The notes under the pieces were generated by a model. The model saw only the letters and a program-made list of their open reading frames with translations, was not told the origin of the DNA and did no database searches. A stretch of DNA of 64,000 nucleotides from positions 13,011 to 77,010 of the forward strand of contig JAWODU010000119.1 in assembly GCA_046483125.1 (NCBI GenBank), given 5' to 3'. Position numbers and translations under genes: made by a program. Shown here in pieces: positions 33,439 through 42,259 of the stretch (its first letter is position 1; each line of letters begins with the position of its first letter). This stretch comes from JAWODU01 sp046483125 (GTDB lineage: Bacteria; Verrucomicrobiota; Kiritimatiellia; UBA8416; JAWODU01).

Positions 33439-35070
33439 ATGAATCGCATGGTATCAAAATCAAGGGCCAGGAAAACAAGGTCGCGCGACAGAAAGGCGCG
33501 GGAACGGAAGACAGGGAACAGCCGGTCCCTCGAGGCAAACCCCCTCCTGGGCCTGTCTATAGCCTTTCTACTGTGGGCCGCTGCGACTTTTATCCTGGAA
33601 ATTGAAAACATAGTCGGCGGTTATGCCGACCCGGCTTCGGTTTTCAATATGACCGGCAACAGCGCTTTTCTGCTCGTGGGCCTTTTCGCAGCCGGCCTGT
33701 TCCTGAATATTGCGAGCCCGAAGGTGATCCGGCAGAATTCAAGATTGCTCCTGCTGGGCCTGGTAACGATTATAGCGGTAACGGCCTCCAAAGCACTGTA
33801 TTCCCTGGCCGGCAAATACGAGTTCATGCCCTGGGAAGTAGCGCTTTTCCTTCTGCCCCTGGCGCTGGCGCCGCTTCTGACCACAATACTTGTCGGCAGT
33901 AATGCGGGAATCGGCGTGGGCGTCTGGACCAGCTTTGCAGTCGCAATTATGGACGGACGGAATTTTTCCCTTTTCCTTGTCGGCATTGTGGCGACCGCCG
34001 TAGCCGCGCAAACGGGCAGAGACGTGCGCACAAGATACAGGGTCTTCAGAACGGGATTGGTAATAGGCCTGGCGGAGACCACCTGCCTGTTGGGACTCAC
34101 CGCGCTGGGGTGGCAGACCGTCGATATTCTGACCGTGCTGAGGCAGGCAGGCGCCTGTCTTGTCGGCGGCTTTTTCTCGGCAGTCGTCGTACTTCTGATA
34201 CTTCCGCTTTTTGAAATGCTGTTCAACATTACAACGGACATAACCCTTCTGGAGCTGTCGGATATGGGCCATCCTCTACTGCAGAGACTGGCAATGGAAG
34301 CTCCCGGCACTTATCACCACAGTCTTGTCGTGGCCAGCCTCGCACAGTCCGCGGCCGATACGATAGGAGCCAATTCCCTTCTCGCCAGAGTAGCGGCTTA
34401 TTTTCATGACGTCGGCAAGTTGACCAAACCCGATTTTTTCGTCGAAAACATACGGCGAAAAATCAACCCCCACGACTCTCTGCCGCCCAGCATGAGCACC
34501 CTCGTTATTACTTCTCACGTGAAGGAGGGAATGAGCCTCGCCATTCTGCACAAACTTCCGGCCCCGGTAGTCAGGGTACTGAGGGAACATCACGGCACCA
34601 GCCTGCTTTCCTGTTTCCATCACAAGGCCAGGAACCAGCTTGAACTGGACCTGGCAGGCCGGGAATCCCGGCAGGAAGAGGCTAAGGCTAAAGTGGATGA
34701 AAACGATTTCCGTTATCCCGGGCCGAAGCCGATCAGCCGTGAATCGGGCATCATATGCCTTGCCGACGCCGTGGAAGCCGCTTCAAGAACCATGGAGAAA
34801 CCTACCCCGAATCACATCGAGGAACTTGTGGATGAGATCACGAATACGCGTTTCGAAGACGGCCAGCTCGACGAATGCGAACTCACCCTGTCAGAGATCA
34901 CGAAAGTCAGGAAATCCTTTGTTTTTACTCTTACCAACATGCTGCACGGCCGCGTGCCGTACCCGAAAAATGAAGATAGAAATAAACAACAGCCAAAAAA
35001 TACGCAATCCCGACCTGCGCCGGACGCACGGCCTCCTGCGCCTGCTGATGCGCAAGGTAACCCAGGCTGA
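33439..35070 (+). CDS. pgpH: HD-domain membrane phosphodiesterase, PgpH/YqfF-like
   Basis: About 543 residues: a very basic N-terminus, about seven hydrophobic segments (residues about 30-255), then an HDIG-type hydrolase domain. This contains PLLQRLAMEAPGTYHHSLVVASLAQSA, AAYFHDVGKLTKPDFF and REHHG. This is the PgpH cyclic-di-AMP phosphodiesterase domain arrangement, but the large extracellular 7TMR-HDED domain is missing. The conserved neighbour ybeY directly follows, as in Firmicutes. ATG 33439 is chosen; an in-frame ATG at 33448 is possible. The C-terminus is Pro/Ala-rich and overlaps ybeY by 101 bp. Confidence 0.88.
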   Translation: MNRMVSKSRARKTRSRDRKARERKTGNSRSLEANPLLGLSIAFLLWAAATFILEIENIVGGYADPASVFNMTGNSAFLLVGLFAAGLFLNIASPKVIRQNSRLLLLGLVTIIAVTASKALYSLAGKYEFMPWEVALFLLPLALAPLLTTILVGSNAGIGVGVWTSFAVAIMDGRNFSLFLVGIVATAVAAQTGRDVRTRYRVFRTGLVIGLAETTCLLGLTALGWQTVDILTVLRQAGACLVGGFFSAVVVLLILPLFEMLFNITTDITLLELSDMGHPLLQRLAMEAPGTYHHSLVVASLAQSAADTIGANSLLARVAAYFHDVGKLTKPDFFVENIRRKINPHDSLPPSMSTLVITSHVKEGMSLAILHKLPAPVVRVLREHHGTSLLSCFHHKARNQLELDLAGRESRQEEAKAKVDENDFRYPGPKPISRESGIICLADAVEAASRTMEKPTPNHIEELVDEITNTRFEDGQLDECELTLSEITKVRKSFVFTLTNMLHGRVPYPKNEDRNKQQPKNTQSRPAPDARPPAPADAQGNPG

Positions 35071-35440
35071 TTCCTCGACACGGTGGGGCGAAATTTCCGT
35101 ACTGCTTACCGATAATGAAGGAATTTGCGCGCTGAACCGGGACCGGCTGGGACGCAACGAGACGACGGACGTCCTTGCATTCCGATACCGTCCCATGCCC
35201 GGAGAAAACGGCCTCAAGAGCGCGGACATAGCGGTAAACGTCGAAAGAGCGGTGGAAGTCGCATCGGCATGTTCCGATTCAACCGCCGGAAGAGAACTGG
35301 CCCTGTATCTGGCGCACGCCTGCGATCACCTGCTCGAAAGCGACGACGATGCCGCCCCGGCGGGACGCAGACGAATGAGACGCCGTGAACTCCAATGGCT
35401 CAGGGAAGCCGGAGAATCACTGGCGAATAATCTCATATAG
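34970..35440 (+). CDS. ybeY: Endoribonuclease YbeY, divergent metal site
   Basis: Needed for 16S rRNA 3'-end maturation and ribosome quality control. The start MKIEINNSQKIRNP at 34970 lies inside the end of the HD gene. WGEISVLLTDNEGICALNRDRLGRNETTDVLAF is the standard YbeY core. The metal motif normally reads HxxxHxxxxxH. Here it is HACDHLLESDD, so the third His is Asp and the usual GYDH is replaced. Asp can bind zinc in related metzincins, so activity is possible. Length 156 aa is normal. Confidence 0.9.
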   Translation: MKIEINNSQKIRNPDLRRTHGLLRLLMRKVTQADSSTRWGEISVLLTDNEGICALNRDRLGRNETTDVLAFRYRPMPGENGLKSADIAVNVERAVEVASACSDSTAGRELALYLAHACDHLLESDDDAAPAGRRRMRRRELQWLREAGESLANNLI

Positions 35441-35464
35441 CGGCCGATCTCAAGCCAGAGAACC

Positions 35465-36301
35465 ATGATAGAAAAAACCGAGGCCATAGTACTCAGAACC
35501 GCGCCGTTTTCCAATACGTCGCGAATAGTCACCTGGCTCACTCCGGCCTTCGGGAAAGTTACAACAATTCTCAAGGGGGCCTGTCGTCCGAAAAGCCTTT
35601 TCCTCGGGCAGTACGATCTTTTCTACACGTGCGAACTTCTATTTTACTCCCGTGACAGGAACGGCATCCACGTATGCAGGGAATGCTCGCCCATATCCGC
35701 CCGTCCGTCCCTGCGCCGCAACTGGAAATCCGCCTTTCTCGCGTCTTATGCCTGCGGGCTGACCGAACAGACGGTCACTGAAAAAGAACCCCATCCCGCC
35801 ATATATCGCCACCTCTCTTCCGCTCTGGACTGTCTTGCTGAAAGACCCGAACGGCTCTTTATTCCATGGTTCGAAACGGGCCTGATGAGACTGGCCGGGG
35901 TAGGACCTCAACTTGGCCGATGCGCCGTCTGCGGTTCGGACACAGCCCCCGATCTCAACCGGATGTATAACTTTTCCTTTTCCAGGGGAGGCATTCTGTG
36001 CCGGGACTGCGCCGCCCGCGACCGCATGCGCGCCGAGGGCTTTGCTCTCGCGGGCACACGCAAATCCGAGCCGCGACCGCCCGGATCGACGCTTATTCCG
36101 GCCCCGATCCTCAATCTGCTCAGAAACCGGCTCACTGCGGCCACCCCGGCGCTGTATTCCATTCCCCGCGGGTACGAAAAGTCTGCGTTTGACTTCACGC
36201 GCAGATTCGGTATGTTTCTTGCGTATCATCTGGGCTTAAGGGTCAGAGGACGCGAATTCGCGCTTCAAATCTGCAACACCCTGAAAAACCCTCGAAACTG
36301 A
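35465..36301 (+). CDS. recO: DNA repair protein RecO
   Basis: Loads RecA onto SSB-coated DNA together with RecR. The N-terminal OB domain starts MIEKTEAIVLRTAPFSNTSRIVTWLTPAFGKV. The helical domain carries a zinc finger with CAVCGS near residue 156 and CRDC near 183. Length 278 aa is typical. It lies 24 bp after ybeY. Confidence 0.93.
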   Translation: MIEKTEAIVLRTAPFSNTSRIVTWLTPAFGKVTTILKGACRPKSLFLGQYDLFYTCELLFYSRDRNGIHVCRECSPISARPSLRRNWKSAFLASYACGLTEQTVTEKEPHPAIYRHLSSALDCLAERPERLFIPWFETGLMRLAGVGPQLGRCAVCGSDTAPDLNRMYNFSFSRGGILCRDCAARDRMRAEGFALAGTRKSEPRPPGSTLIPAPILNLLRNRLTAATPALYSIPRGYEKSAFDFTRRFGMFLAYHLGLRVRGREFALQICNTLKNPRN

Positions 36302-36334
36302 TATAAACTCTAAACAGAGAAAAGGACACTAATT

Positions 36335-37453
36335 ATGCAGAAGATCAGCACTGCTACAGGTAACTCAACATCCATTTTCAAGAAGCTCACAGGACTCATG
36401 GCGCTCGCCCTGGCGCTGGCGATGACTTCCTGCGGCGGCAGCGAGAAGCCGGAAGAGGAATTCGAAGCAGGTTTTGAACCTTCGCCCGTCCGCGAGACGG
36501 AGTTCGAGCCCGCCGCAGAAACCATTGCCCCGCCGACTGTAAACATCGAACAGCCGCCCTCTACGGCCATGGTTGTGCGCGTCGAGGACAAGATACTCAC
36601 CGAGGCGGAACTGGCCTCACAGATAAACCGGGTTATGACACAACTTACCCCCGGGAGAGAAATGACCGAAGCGCAGAAACAGCAGGCCCGCCGCAATCTC
36701 AGGACACGTGTGATAGAGGATTTTGTTAATCACACGCTGGTTAAGGAGGAAATGGAAAAACGCGATATCCTGGTAACCGGAGAGGAAATAGAGAAAGAAC
36801 TCAAGAACCTTGAATCGCAACTGCCGGAAGGAGTAACCCTCGATGAGCTGCTCGCCCAGCGCGGCATGAGCCGGGATGAGATGGGTGAAATGGTAAGATC
36901 AAAGCTTTCCCTGGATAAGCTCATCCGGCAATACGCCGCAAACGGCATAGAGATTACCGAAGACGAGATTAACTCCTACTACGAGAAGAACAAAGAAAAT
37001 CTCAGCCTGCCCGAGACGGTGCACGCCAGGCATATACTGATTTCCTCAGCCGAAGACGACAGCGAAGCCGAAAAAGCCGCGAAGAAGGAAAAAGCCGCCG
37101 AGATACGGGAAAAGCTGGCTGAAGGCGCCGATTTCGCCGAAATGGCGGAGAAACATTCGGACTGTCCCACGGGACAGAGAAGCGGAGGAGATCTCGGCAC
37201 CTTCCCCCGCGAACGCATGGTCGAGAGTTTTTCCAACGCCGCCTTCAGCCAGGAAACAGGCGATATCGGACCGGTCGTGGGCACGAAGTACGGCTACCAT
37301 ATAATCCAGGTACTGGAACACAACAAGCCCGGGCTGGTGCCGAGGGACAAGGTAACGGCAAGGCTCAATATACAGAAGCGCGAAAAACTCCTTTCCTCAA
37401 TGCTGTCCGAACTCAAGAGCAGGGCCGATATAGAGTACGCGCGCGACCGGTGA
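36335..37453 (+). CDS. Lipoprotein peptidyl-prolyl isomerase, SurA/PrsA-like
   Basis: 372 residues. A signal peptide ends in a lipobox with TSCGG (Cys about residue 33), so it is anchored to a membrane. A Glu-rich linker follows, then a SurA-type N-terminal helical chaperone part (about 80-225). One parvulin domain (about 230-335) has VHARHILISS, SDCPTGQRSGGDLGTF and GPVVGTKYGYHIIQVL. It helps exported proteins fold, likely outer-membrane or secreted ones, which this genome has in number. Confidence 0.93.
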   Translation: MQKISTATGNSTSIFKKLTGLMALALALAMTSCGGSEKPEEEFEAGFEPSPVRETEFEPAAETIAPPTVNIEQPPSTAMVVRVEDKILTEAELASQINRVMTQLTPGREMTEAQKQQARRNLRTRVIEDFVNHTLVKEEMEKRDILVTGEEIEKELKNLESQLPEGVTLDELLAQRGMSRDEMGEMVRSKLSLDKLIRQYAANGIEITEDEINSYYEKNKENLSLPETVHARHILISSAEDDSEAEKAAKKEKAAEIREKLAEGADFAEMAEKHSDCPTGQRSGGDLGTFPRERMVESFSNAAFSQETGDIGPVVGTKYGYHIIQVLEHNKPGLVPRDKVTARLNIQKREKLLSSMLSELKSRADIEYARDR

Positions 37454-37455
37454 AC

Positions 37456-37486
37456 GGATCTTCGCCGATCGGGGGATCGGCTCCTA
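37456..37486. repeat. TGTAG-flank hairpin repeat, GCCGATC type
   Basis: A hairpin GCCGATC...GATCGGC with flanks CTTCGCCGATC and GGCTCCTAC (reverse complement GTAGGAGCC) lies between the convergent PPIase and PEP-CTERM genes. The same module recurs at about 46651, 50544, 55187 and 59770. Confidence 0.8.
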
Positions 37487-37564
37487 CAACGTCCCGATGT
37501 TACGGGCACTGCGGGCTGATTACGCCGAAGGGATACTGGACGCGGCTTGGCCGATACGGACAGG

Positions 37565-38266
37565 CTATGATTTCTTCCGGAATTTCTTCCGGAATGGAAC
37601 CGCCAGGGAGACAAACGCGAAGGCCAGCGTAGCGCACGTGCCGGGCTCGGGAATTTCCACCGTGTAGTCGTCGAGACCGTAGTGCTCGTCCTCGGTCCCG
37701 CGCCACGTAAGCAGGATACCGATCTCATCCACGTCGGCGAGGTCGTCGTAGTAGGAAGCCCCCGCGTCCTCACTGTACCACCCGCCGCCCCCGCGGACAT
37801 CCGCTGAATAGTACTTCCAGCCCGATGATTGCTGAACCGTCAGATCGTAAAACCATGCGTAATCGCCTCCGGCGTTGCGGTCGCTCCAGAAATACAGCGA
37901 AAGCGCCGAGGGCCAGTCCGTGTTGTTCGCCGCGTCCTGGTATAGACTAAAGCTTATCCGCCACGCGCCGCTGAAATCCTTATTTCCCGCAAGCCCGGCT
38001 GGACTGCCCGCGTCCGTGTAAATCAGGTCATCCCGCGGGCCGCCTGCCGAATTGTCCGCGTGCAGGCGCAACGCTCCGTCGCCGCCTATAGTCTCGTGAC
38101 TCGGCGCGTCGCTGTATGAAGCGACTCCCGTGTCGGGTTTTGCCGCCCAACCCGCGGCGTTTCCGTCTTCCCACGTTTCCTTTATCAAAACCGCCGCACC
38201 GGCGCTGTAAACACAGGCCGCCAGAAGCAGAACTGCTCCCGCCGCGGCGATGTAAATTCTTTTCAT
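37565..38266 (-). CDS. Exported PEP-CTERM anchor domain protein
   Basis: 233 residues with a signal peptide (about 1-24), a beta-rich body, and a C-terminal PEP-CTERM tripartite signal: the motif IPEPGTCATL, a hydrophobic stretch and the basic end RKKFRKKS. Such proteins are handled by an exosortase and are often linked to exopolysaccharide or floc formation. No exosortase is in the window. The body (DYAWFYDLTVQQSSGWKYY) is not recognised. Confidence 0.88.
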   Translation of the reverse strand: MKRIYIAAAGAVLLLAACVYSAGAAVLIKETWEDGNAAGWAAKPDTGVASYSDAPSHETIGGDGALRLHADNSAGGPRDDLIYTDAGSPAGLAGNKDFSGAWRISFSLYQDAANNTDWPSALSLYFWSDRNAGGDYAWFYDLTVQQSSGWKYYSADVRGGGGWYSEDAGASYYDDLADVDEIGILLTWRGTEDEHYGLDDYTVEIPEPGTCATLAFAFVSLAVPFRKKFRKKS

Positions 38267-38283
38267 TTATCTCCCCCTGCCGT

Positions 38284-39276
38284 TCAGGGCTTTGCTTTCA
38301 CTTTGTAATAAAACGGACCCGATCCGGTTGCCGTAACATCCGTATAACTCATGTAACCGGTCTGGACGGCCTCAAGATCTTTCGCGTCCTGCAGTAATTC
38401 AAATTCCGAGAACAGGTTGCCCGACCGGAACACGTTGTACCTGTATCCCGCCACGCACGGCCACCTGATCGTGATCCCGTCGTCCGTCACCTCGACAACC
38501 TGGGCCGCGAACAACGATTTCATATGATTCTCGTCGTATTCAAGCAGAATTTCCAGATAATCCGGCATGCCGTCGCCGTCCGAATCTTCCGCCTTCTGTT
38601 TCTCGGACAACGCCTCCACGCTTGTAACGCCGAACCTGTTTTTCAGCAACTGTTCCACCATCGTAAACGTGGCCGCGGTGTAGTCGAAGCTTCCCGCCCC
38701 CGCCAGTCTGAAGTTGTCCACCGAGTACGACTGTTCGGCCGTGCCGCGCTGGGCGAAACGCAGGCTGATTGATTTAACAAACTGCAGATCGTCCTGCCAG
38801 ATTGCGTCCGTGTTGATATCGCCCACGCCGATCCACCCCGCGGATCGGTCCAGGGATATGCCGTTTTGCGTCCATATTTCCGCTTCAGCCGATACCTGAA
38901 TGCGCTTGTTGTACCACTTATGGCCGTTCGACGTTTTGATATACAGAATGGCGTTCTGCGGCAGTTCCCCCGTTCCCATAACGTCGAACATCACGCCCGC
39001 GGCCCCGGCCGAATCGTAATCGCCGGCAAAAGCGCCGTCGGACACGCCGGGATCGGCCAGAAGAGTACCCGCCGAATAGGTCGGCATATATTCCGTGTAT
39101 TTCTCGGGGAAATCCACGCTCGTGTAACCCTCGGAAGCCGTTGAAAACCGGGCTCCGCCTTCGGCGTCGGTCAACACCCAGTCCTGCGCTTCAACGTCAA
39201 GACTTGCCGCGCCCGCGGCGCAGACACAGGCAATTGCCGCCGTCAACGCCGCAATATATTTTACTCCATACTTCAT
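38284..39276 (-). CDS. Secreted protein with Ca-binding DxDxDG motif
   Basis: 330 residues: a signal peptide (about 1-23) and a beta-rich domain of unknown family. The motif DSDGDGMPDYLEILLEYD near residue 233, like thrombospondin type 3 repeats, likely binds calcium. A C-terminal fibronectin-III-like segment follows (IRWPCVAGYRYNVFRSGN...FYYKVKAKP). No PEP-CTERM signal. It lies between two other exported proteins on the same strand (17 bp and 5 bp spacing), so the three probably share a transcript. Confidence 0.82.
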   Translation of the reverse strand: MKYGVKYIAALTAAIACVCAAGAASLDVEAQDWVLTDAEGGARFSTASEGYTSVDFPEKYTEYMPTYSAGTLLADPGVSDGAFAGDYDSAGAAGVMFDVMGTGELPQNAILYIKTSNGHKWYNKRIQVSAEAEIWTQNGISLDRSAGWIGVGDINTDAIWQDDLQFVKSISLRFAQRGTAEQSYSVDNFRLAGAGSFDYTAATFTMVEQLLKNRFGVTSVEALSEKQKAEDSDGDGMPDYLEILLEYDENHMKSLFAAQVVEVTDDGITIRWPCVAGYRYNVFRSGNLFSEFELLQDAKDLEAVQTGYMSYTDVTATGSGPFYYKVKAKP

Positions 39277-39281
39277 GATTT

Positions 39282-40565
39282 CTACTTTGCGTTTTGTACG
39301 GCCCAGGTTTCCGTGCCCCCCGACAGGTTCCGATACCAGAACCCCTGGTAGGGTTTTATTTCATAAGAGGAACTGCTTGCGCCGTCATACCATGTTCCGC
39401 TACTGCTTCGGAGCCGGGTATAAAGGGTGTCGTCCAGCAGGTAAATCTTGTCCCCGTCATTCGCGCCGCTGAACCCCCAGCTCGTTCCGCTGTTGACCTG
39501 CTTCGTCGTCAGGTAAGGCCACGCGACAAGATTCCAGCCGTTGCCCAGTGAAACATCGGAAAGCGAAGGTTCTACGGAATTCGGGTAGAAAGCAACAATG
39601 GCCGTACTGGTGGAGTTCGTACGTCTCAGCCAGAAACCCTGGGTCGGGCCGATCACAAGGTTCTGGTCCCCTTCGGAGTAGTCCCAGCTTCCGCCGCTCA
39701 GCGTATAAATATTCCAGCCGCCGGTCCCGCCGTTGTTGGTATAGACTCGAACCTGGTCGTTGTCGTCCAGCCCCTGCTTGAGATCGGTTCCCAATGTACT
39801 GTCCATCTGGGCCTGGTCACTGGTGTAGGCCCTCGGCGGCCGGCCCGAAAGGGTCCATGCGTTGTACGATCTTTCAGCCGTGTACACATTCGTCAGGCTC
39901 ACCCCGCAGGCGTCACTGCCCACGGCAAGGGCGAAGCCGTCCACGTAAGCGTTATTGGACACGGATATAAACTCAAATTCGTTTGTCCAGACCGCGTTCG
40001 TATGGAAGCCCATGGAGGCGGCATTGGCCCTCGACATGATAGTCTCGTATCCGTCCGTGCTGTAATAAAGATCCCATTGGCCCGCCCGGTAATCCACATG
40101 AATCCCGAACCCCAGCCACGAATTGGTCGGCAGACCCGTCACCAGGTTGCTCCAGCCGTTCGAAGCGCCCATGTCTATATAAGCTCGAAGCACCCCGGCC
40201 GTGCTCAGGTAAAAGGCCCCGGTGTCGTTTGAAGAAACGTTCGGCTCACTGCTGGCGGCGTTGGGCTTCACGTAAAAGCGGACCCACACGTTGGTATAGT
40301 CATTGGCGTTGGTGTCCGCGTTCAGAGCCAAAGCAGACTTGTTCGTGATGTAACACCCGTATGTTCCCGCCATTTTGTATGAAGTCTGTATAACGGGATT
40401 ACTGCCCGACAGGGTCCACTTCCCCCACGCGGACATTTCTCCCGCGCTGTTGGTCTCGAACCCGTCGGCGTAGGGCAAATCCACCCCGAACCCGAAGGAT
40501 ATGGCGGGCACGGCCAGCAGGGCTATGCAGGCCAACACGGCAAATTGTACATACATCTGCTTCAT
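39282..40565 (-). CDS. Secreted beta-rich protein of unknown function
   Basis: 427 residues from ATG 40565; the 13 codons upstream are not signal-peptide-like. A signal peptide (MKQMYVQFAVLACIALLAVP...) is followed by a laminin-G/concanavalin-like body (YADGFETNSAGEMSAWGKWTLSG, VWVRFYVKP). The C-terminal half has two repeats ending TQGFWLRR and YQGFWYRN with GWNLVAWP-type sequence, common in secreted proteins of environmental PVC bacteria. It could be a surface adhesin or a cargo of the adjacent type II secretion system, which is inferred from position only. Confidence 0.8.
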   Translation of the reverse strand: MKQMYVQFAVLACIALLAVPAISFGFGVDLPYADGFETNSAGEMSAWGKWTLSGSNPVIQTSYKMAGTYGCYITNKSALALNADTNANDYTNVWVRFYVKPNAASSEPNVSSNDTGAFYLSTAGVLRAYIDMGASNGWSNLVTGLPTNSWLGFGIHVDYRAGQWDLYYSTDGYETIMSRANAASMGFHTNAVWTNEFEFISVSNNAYVDGFALAVGSDACGVSLTNVYTAERSYNAWTLSGRPPRAYTSDQAQMDSTLGTDLKQGLDDNDQVRVYTNNGGTGGWNIYTLSGGSWDYSEGDQNLVIGPTQGFWLRRTNSTSTAIVAFYPNSVEPSLSDVSLGNGWNLVAWPYLTTKQVNSGTSWGFSGANDGDKIYLLDDTLYTRLRSSSGTWYDGASSSSYEIKPYQGFWYRNLSGGTETWAVQNAK

Positions 40566-40621
40566 TGTTGCCCTAATTATCCCAATTTGGACCACCGGAG
40601 TCAATAAAAAAACAGAATTTC

Positions 40622-40765
40622 TCGTTTTGGCTTCCGCCCCTGCCGCCTTGCCTGTCCACCGTAGTCCGGCGGGCGCGGCAGGAGCGGAAGATTGGGGGAA
40701 AACGCCGGCGTTTTCCCCTTATTTCCTTCACGCCTTCGTCCGTCATCTGACGGACTACGGCGGGC
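40622..40765 (+). repeat. Dispersed element X, copy 2
   Basis: Homologous to the reverse complement of 27478-27600. It contains a perfect 24-bp palindrome with core AACGCCGGCGTT (40695-40718) and a stem GTCCGTCA-TC-TGACGGAC (40738-40755). It fills most of the 214-bp gap upstream of the secreted protein gene. Confidence 0.8.
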
Positions 40766-40779
40766 GGGGCAAGGTCAGA

Positions 40780-42153
40780 TCAGCCTCCTCGCACAAACCG
40801 GTCATTTTCCCATACCCCCTCAACCCGTCTCCCGTCGGAAAATATCCACACCCCGCGCCCGTGTTTTTTTCCGCTTCGGAATTCCCCCCTGTATTCCTCT
40901 CCCCCGGGATAAATGTAACGGCCTTTCTGCCCGTGTCTCCTGCCGTCCCTGAAGGGGCCTATGTATTTAGCCCCGTCGGCGTAGGTGTAGATACCCGGAC
41001 CTTCCCGCACGCCGTTTACGAATTTTCCTTTATACACGTCGCCGTTCGTAAAACAGAACACTCCCTGTCCGTGTTTCACTCCGTTTTTGAAATCCCCTTC
41101 GTACTTACTGCCGTCCCTGTAAACCATCGTTCCCTTACCGCTCATTACGCCGTCCCTGAATTCACCCGTGTATCTGTTCCCGTTGTGAAACGTCATTGTC
41201 CCTCTGCCGTGTTTCACGTCGTCCCTGAACCCGCCCACGTAGCGGTCCCCGTTATGATGAATGAACACGCCATGCCCGTGTTTCATATCGTTCCTGAATT
41301 CGCCTTCGTAACGGTCCCCGTTCCTGTAATAGTAAACGCCGCGCCCGTGAAACAGACCGTCCTTGAACTGCCCCTCGTAGCGGTCCCCGTTCGGCAATTC
41401 GACTACCGATATTTCAGAAGGCGATATTTCTTCAGTTGTCACGTCCCCGCCGGTTTCAGGCGGCGGTTCCGGAACGGATTCCGCGTAAGCGCCGGATGCC
41501 GCTTCAGGTTCATCCTTTATTGCGAAGGGAGCCGAGGTTTCCGTCGCAAATTCTTCCGTCCCCGCGCCGGTAAACGTCTCTGTTTCTGCATGCTTCAGCA
41601 GATTCGAATACTGCGTTTTCAGCTCCCGGATCTGCTGTTTGCCCTGCAGTAATTCTTCTTCCGCCTTCTCAAGACGGAGCCGGAGCCTCGTGACAGTCTC
41701 GTCGCCGCCGTTATCCGGTTCGACGCGCGAAGCAACCCATCGGCTGAACCTCTTCAGGTCGCGCTTCAGCACTACACTTTCTCTTTCATGCTCGGTCACG
41801 GTATCATCAAGACTGGCTTTTAATTCCGCTTCCGTCTCCCGCAGGTTGTTCACTTCGCCGCCCAGGTCCACCATGTCCGCGGCGTAGCGGGCGGTCTGGG
41901 CGCTTATTTCATTCACGCCTTCCATGGCTTTTCTGGATCTGCGCAGGACCGTGATGCCGACCGAGCTGAAGACAACCAGCATGCCTGCCACGATAAGCAG
42001 AAACGTCGTTCCCAGCCACGCGACGATTCGCCTGGTCCGGTTGCGTTCCGTTTCAACGAAACGCTGAACCACGGCCATCGTCGCCACCGGGTCCAGCACC
42101 CGGGGCAGTGAATCGCCGCCGGGGCCGTGGACTTCGTACTGTTCCGTTTCCAT
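40780..42153 (-). CDS. Membrane-anchored MORN-repeat protein
   Basis: 457 residues: a cytoplasmic N-terminus, a TM segment (about 45-70), a coiled coil (about 78-190), an acidic linker, then at least eight MORN repeats from about residue 255 to the end. These are of the form GDRYEGQFKDGLFHGRGVYYY. MORN repeats form elongated beta scaffolds that bind lipid or protein. It follows the gsp genes on the same strand, separated by a hairpin repeat, so a role with the secretion apparatus is possible but not shown. A 383-aa frame on the opposite strand is a shadow. Confidence 0.9.
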   Translation of the reverse strand: METEQYEVHGPGGDSLPRVLDPVATMAVVQRFVETERNRTRRIVAWLGTTFLLIVAGMLVVFSSVGITVLRRSRKAMEGVNEISAQTARYAADMVDLGGEVNNLRETEAELKASLDDTVTEHERESVVLKRDLKRFSRWVASRVEPDNGGDETVTRLRLRLEKAEEELLQGKQQIRELKTQYSNLLKHAETETFTGAGTEEFATETSAPFAIKDEPEAASGAYAESVPEPPPETGGDVTTEEISPSEISVVELPNGDRYEGQFKDGLFHGRGVYYYRNGDRYEGEFRNDMKHGHGVFIHHNGDRYVGGFRDDVKHGRGTMTFHNGNRYTGEFRDGVMSGKGTMVYRDGSKYEGDFKNGVKHGQGVFCFTNGDVYKGKFVNGVREGPGIYTYADGAKYIGPFRDGRRHGQKGRYIYPGGEEYRGEFRSGKKHGRGVWIFSDGRRVEGVWENDRFVRGG

Positions 42154-42165
42154 GTTAAGTATTTT

Positions 42166-42203
42166 CCCGACCTTCGGCGAACAGGGGTTCGCCTCCTACA
42201 GTT
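42166..42203. repeat. TGTAG-flank hairpin repeat, GGCGAAC type
   Basis: One copy of the module CGACCTTC-GGCGAAC-AGG-GGTTCGCC-TCCTACA, whose 7-8 bp stem is followed by the reverse-complement TGTAGGAG flank. It lies in the 106-bp gap between gspM and the MORN gene. Confidence 0.85.
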
Positions 42204-42259
42204 TCTTCCCGGCCTTTCCGCCCTTCCTGTGAATCTCTCTCCCCGTCGGTCATCCCTTC

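Noticed and set aside
38314..38400. A second PEP-CTERM signal in the 38284-39276 protein
   Set aside because: The C-terminus ends FYYKVKAKP with no hydrophobic stretch or Arg cluster.
40501..41652. A 383-residue plus-strand open frame overlapping the MORN gene
   Set aside because: It is Pro/Val/His repeat-like only because it mirrors MORN repeats; the minus-strand frame gives clear domains.
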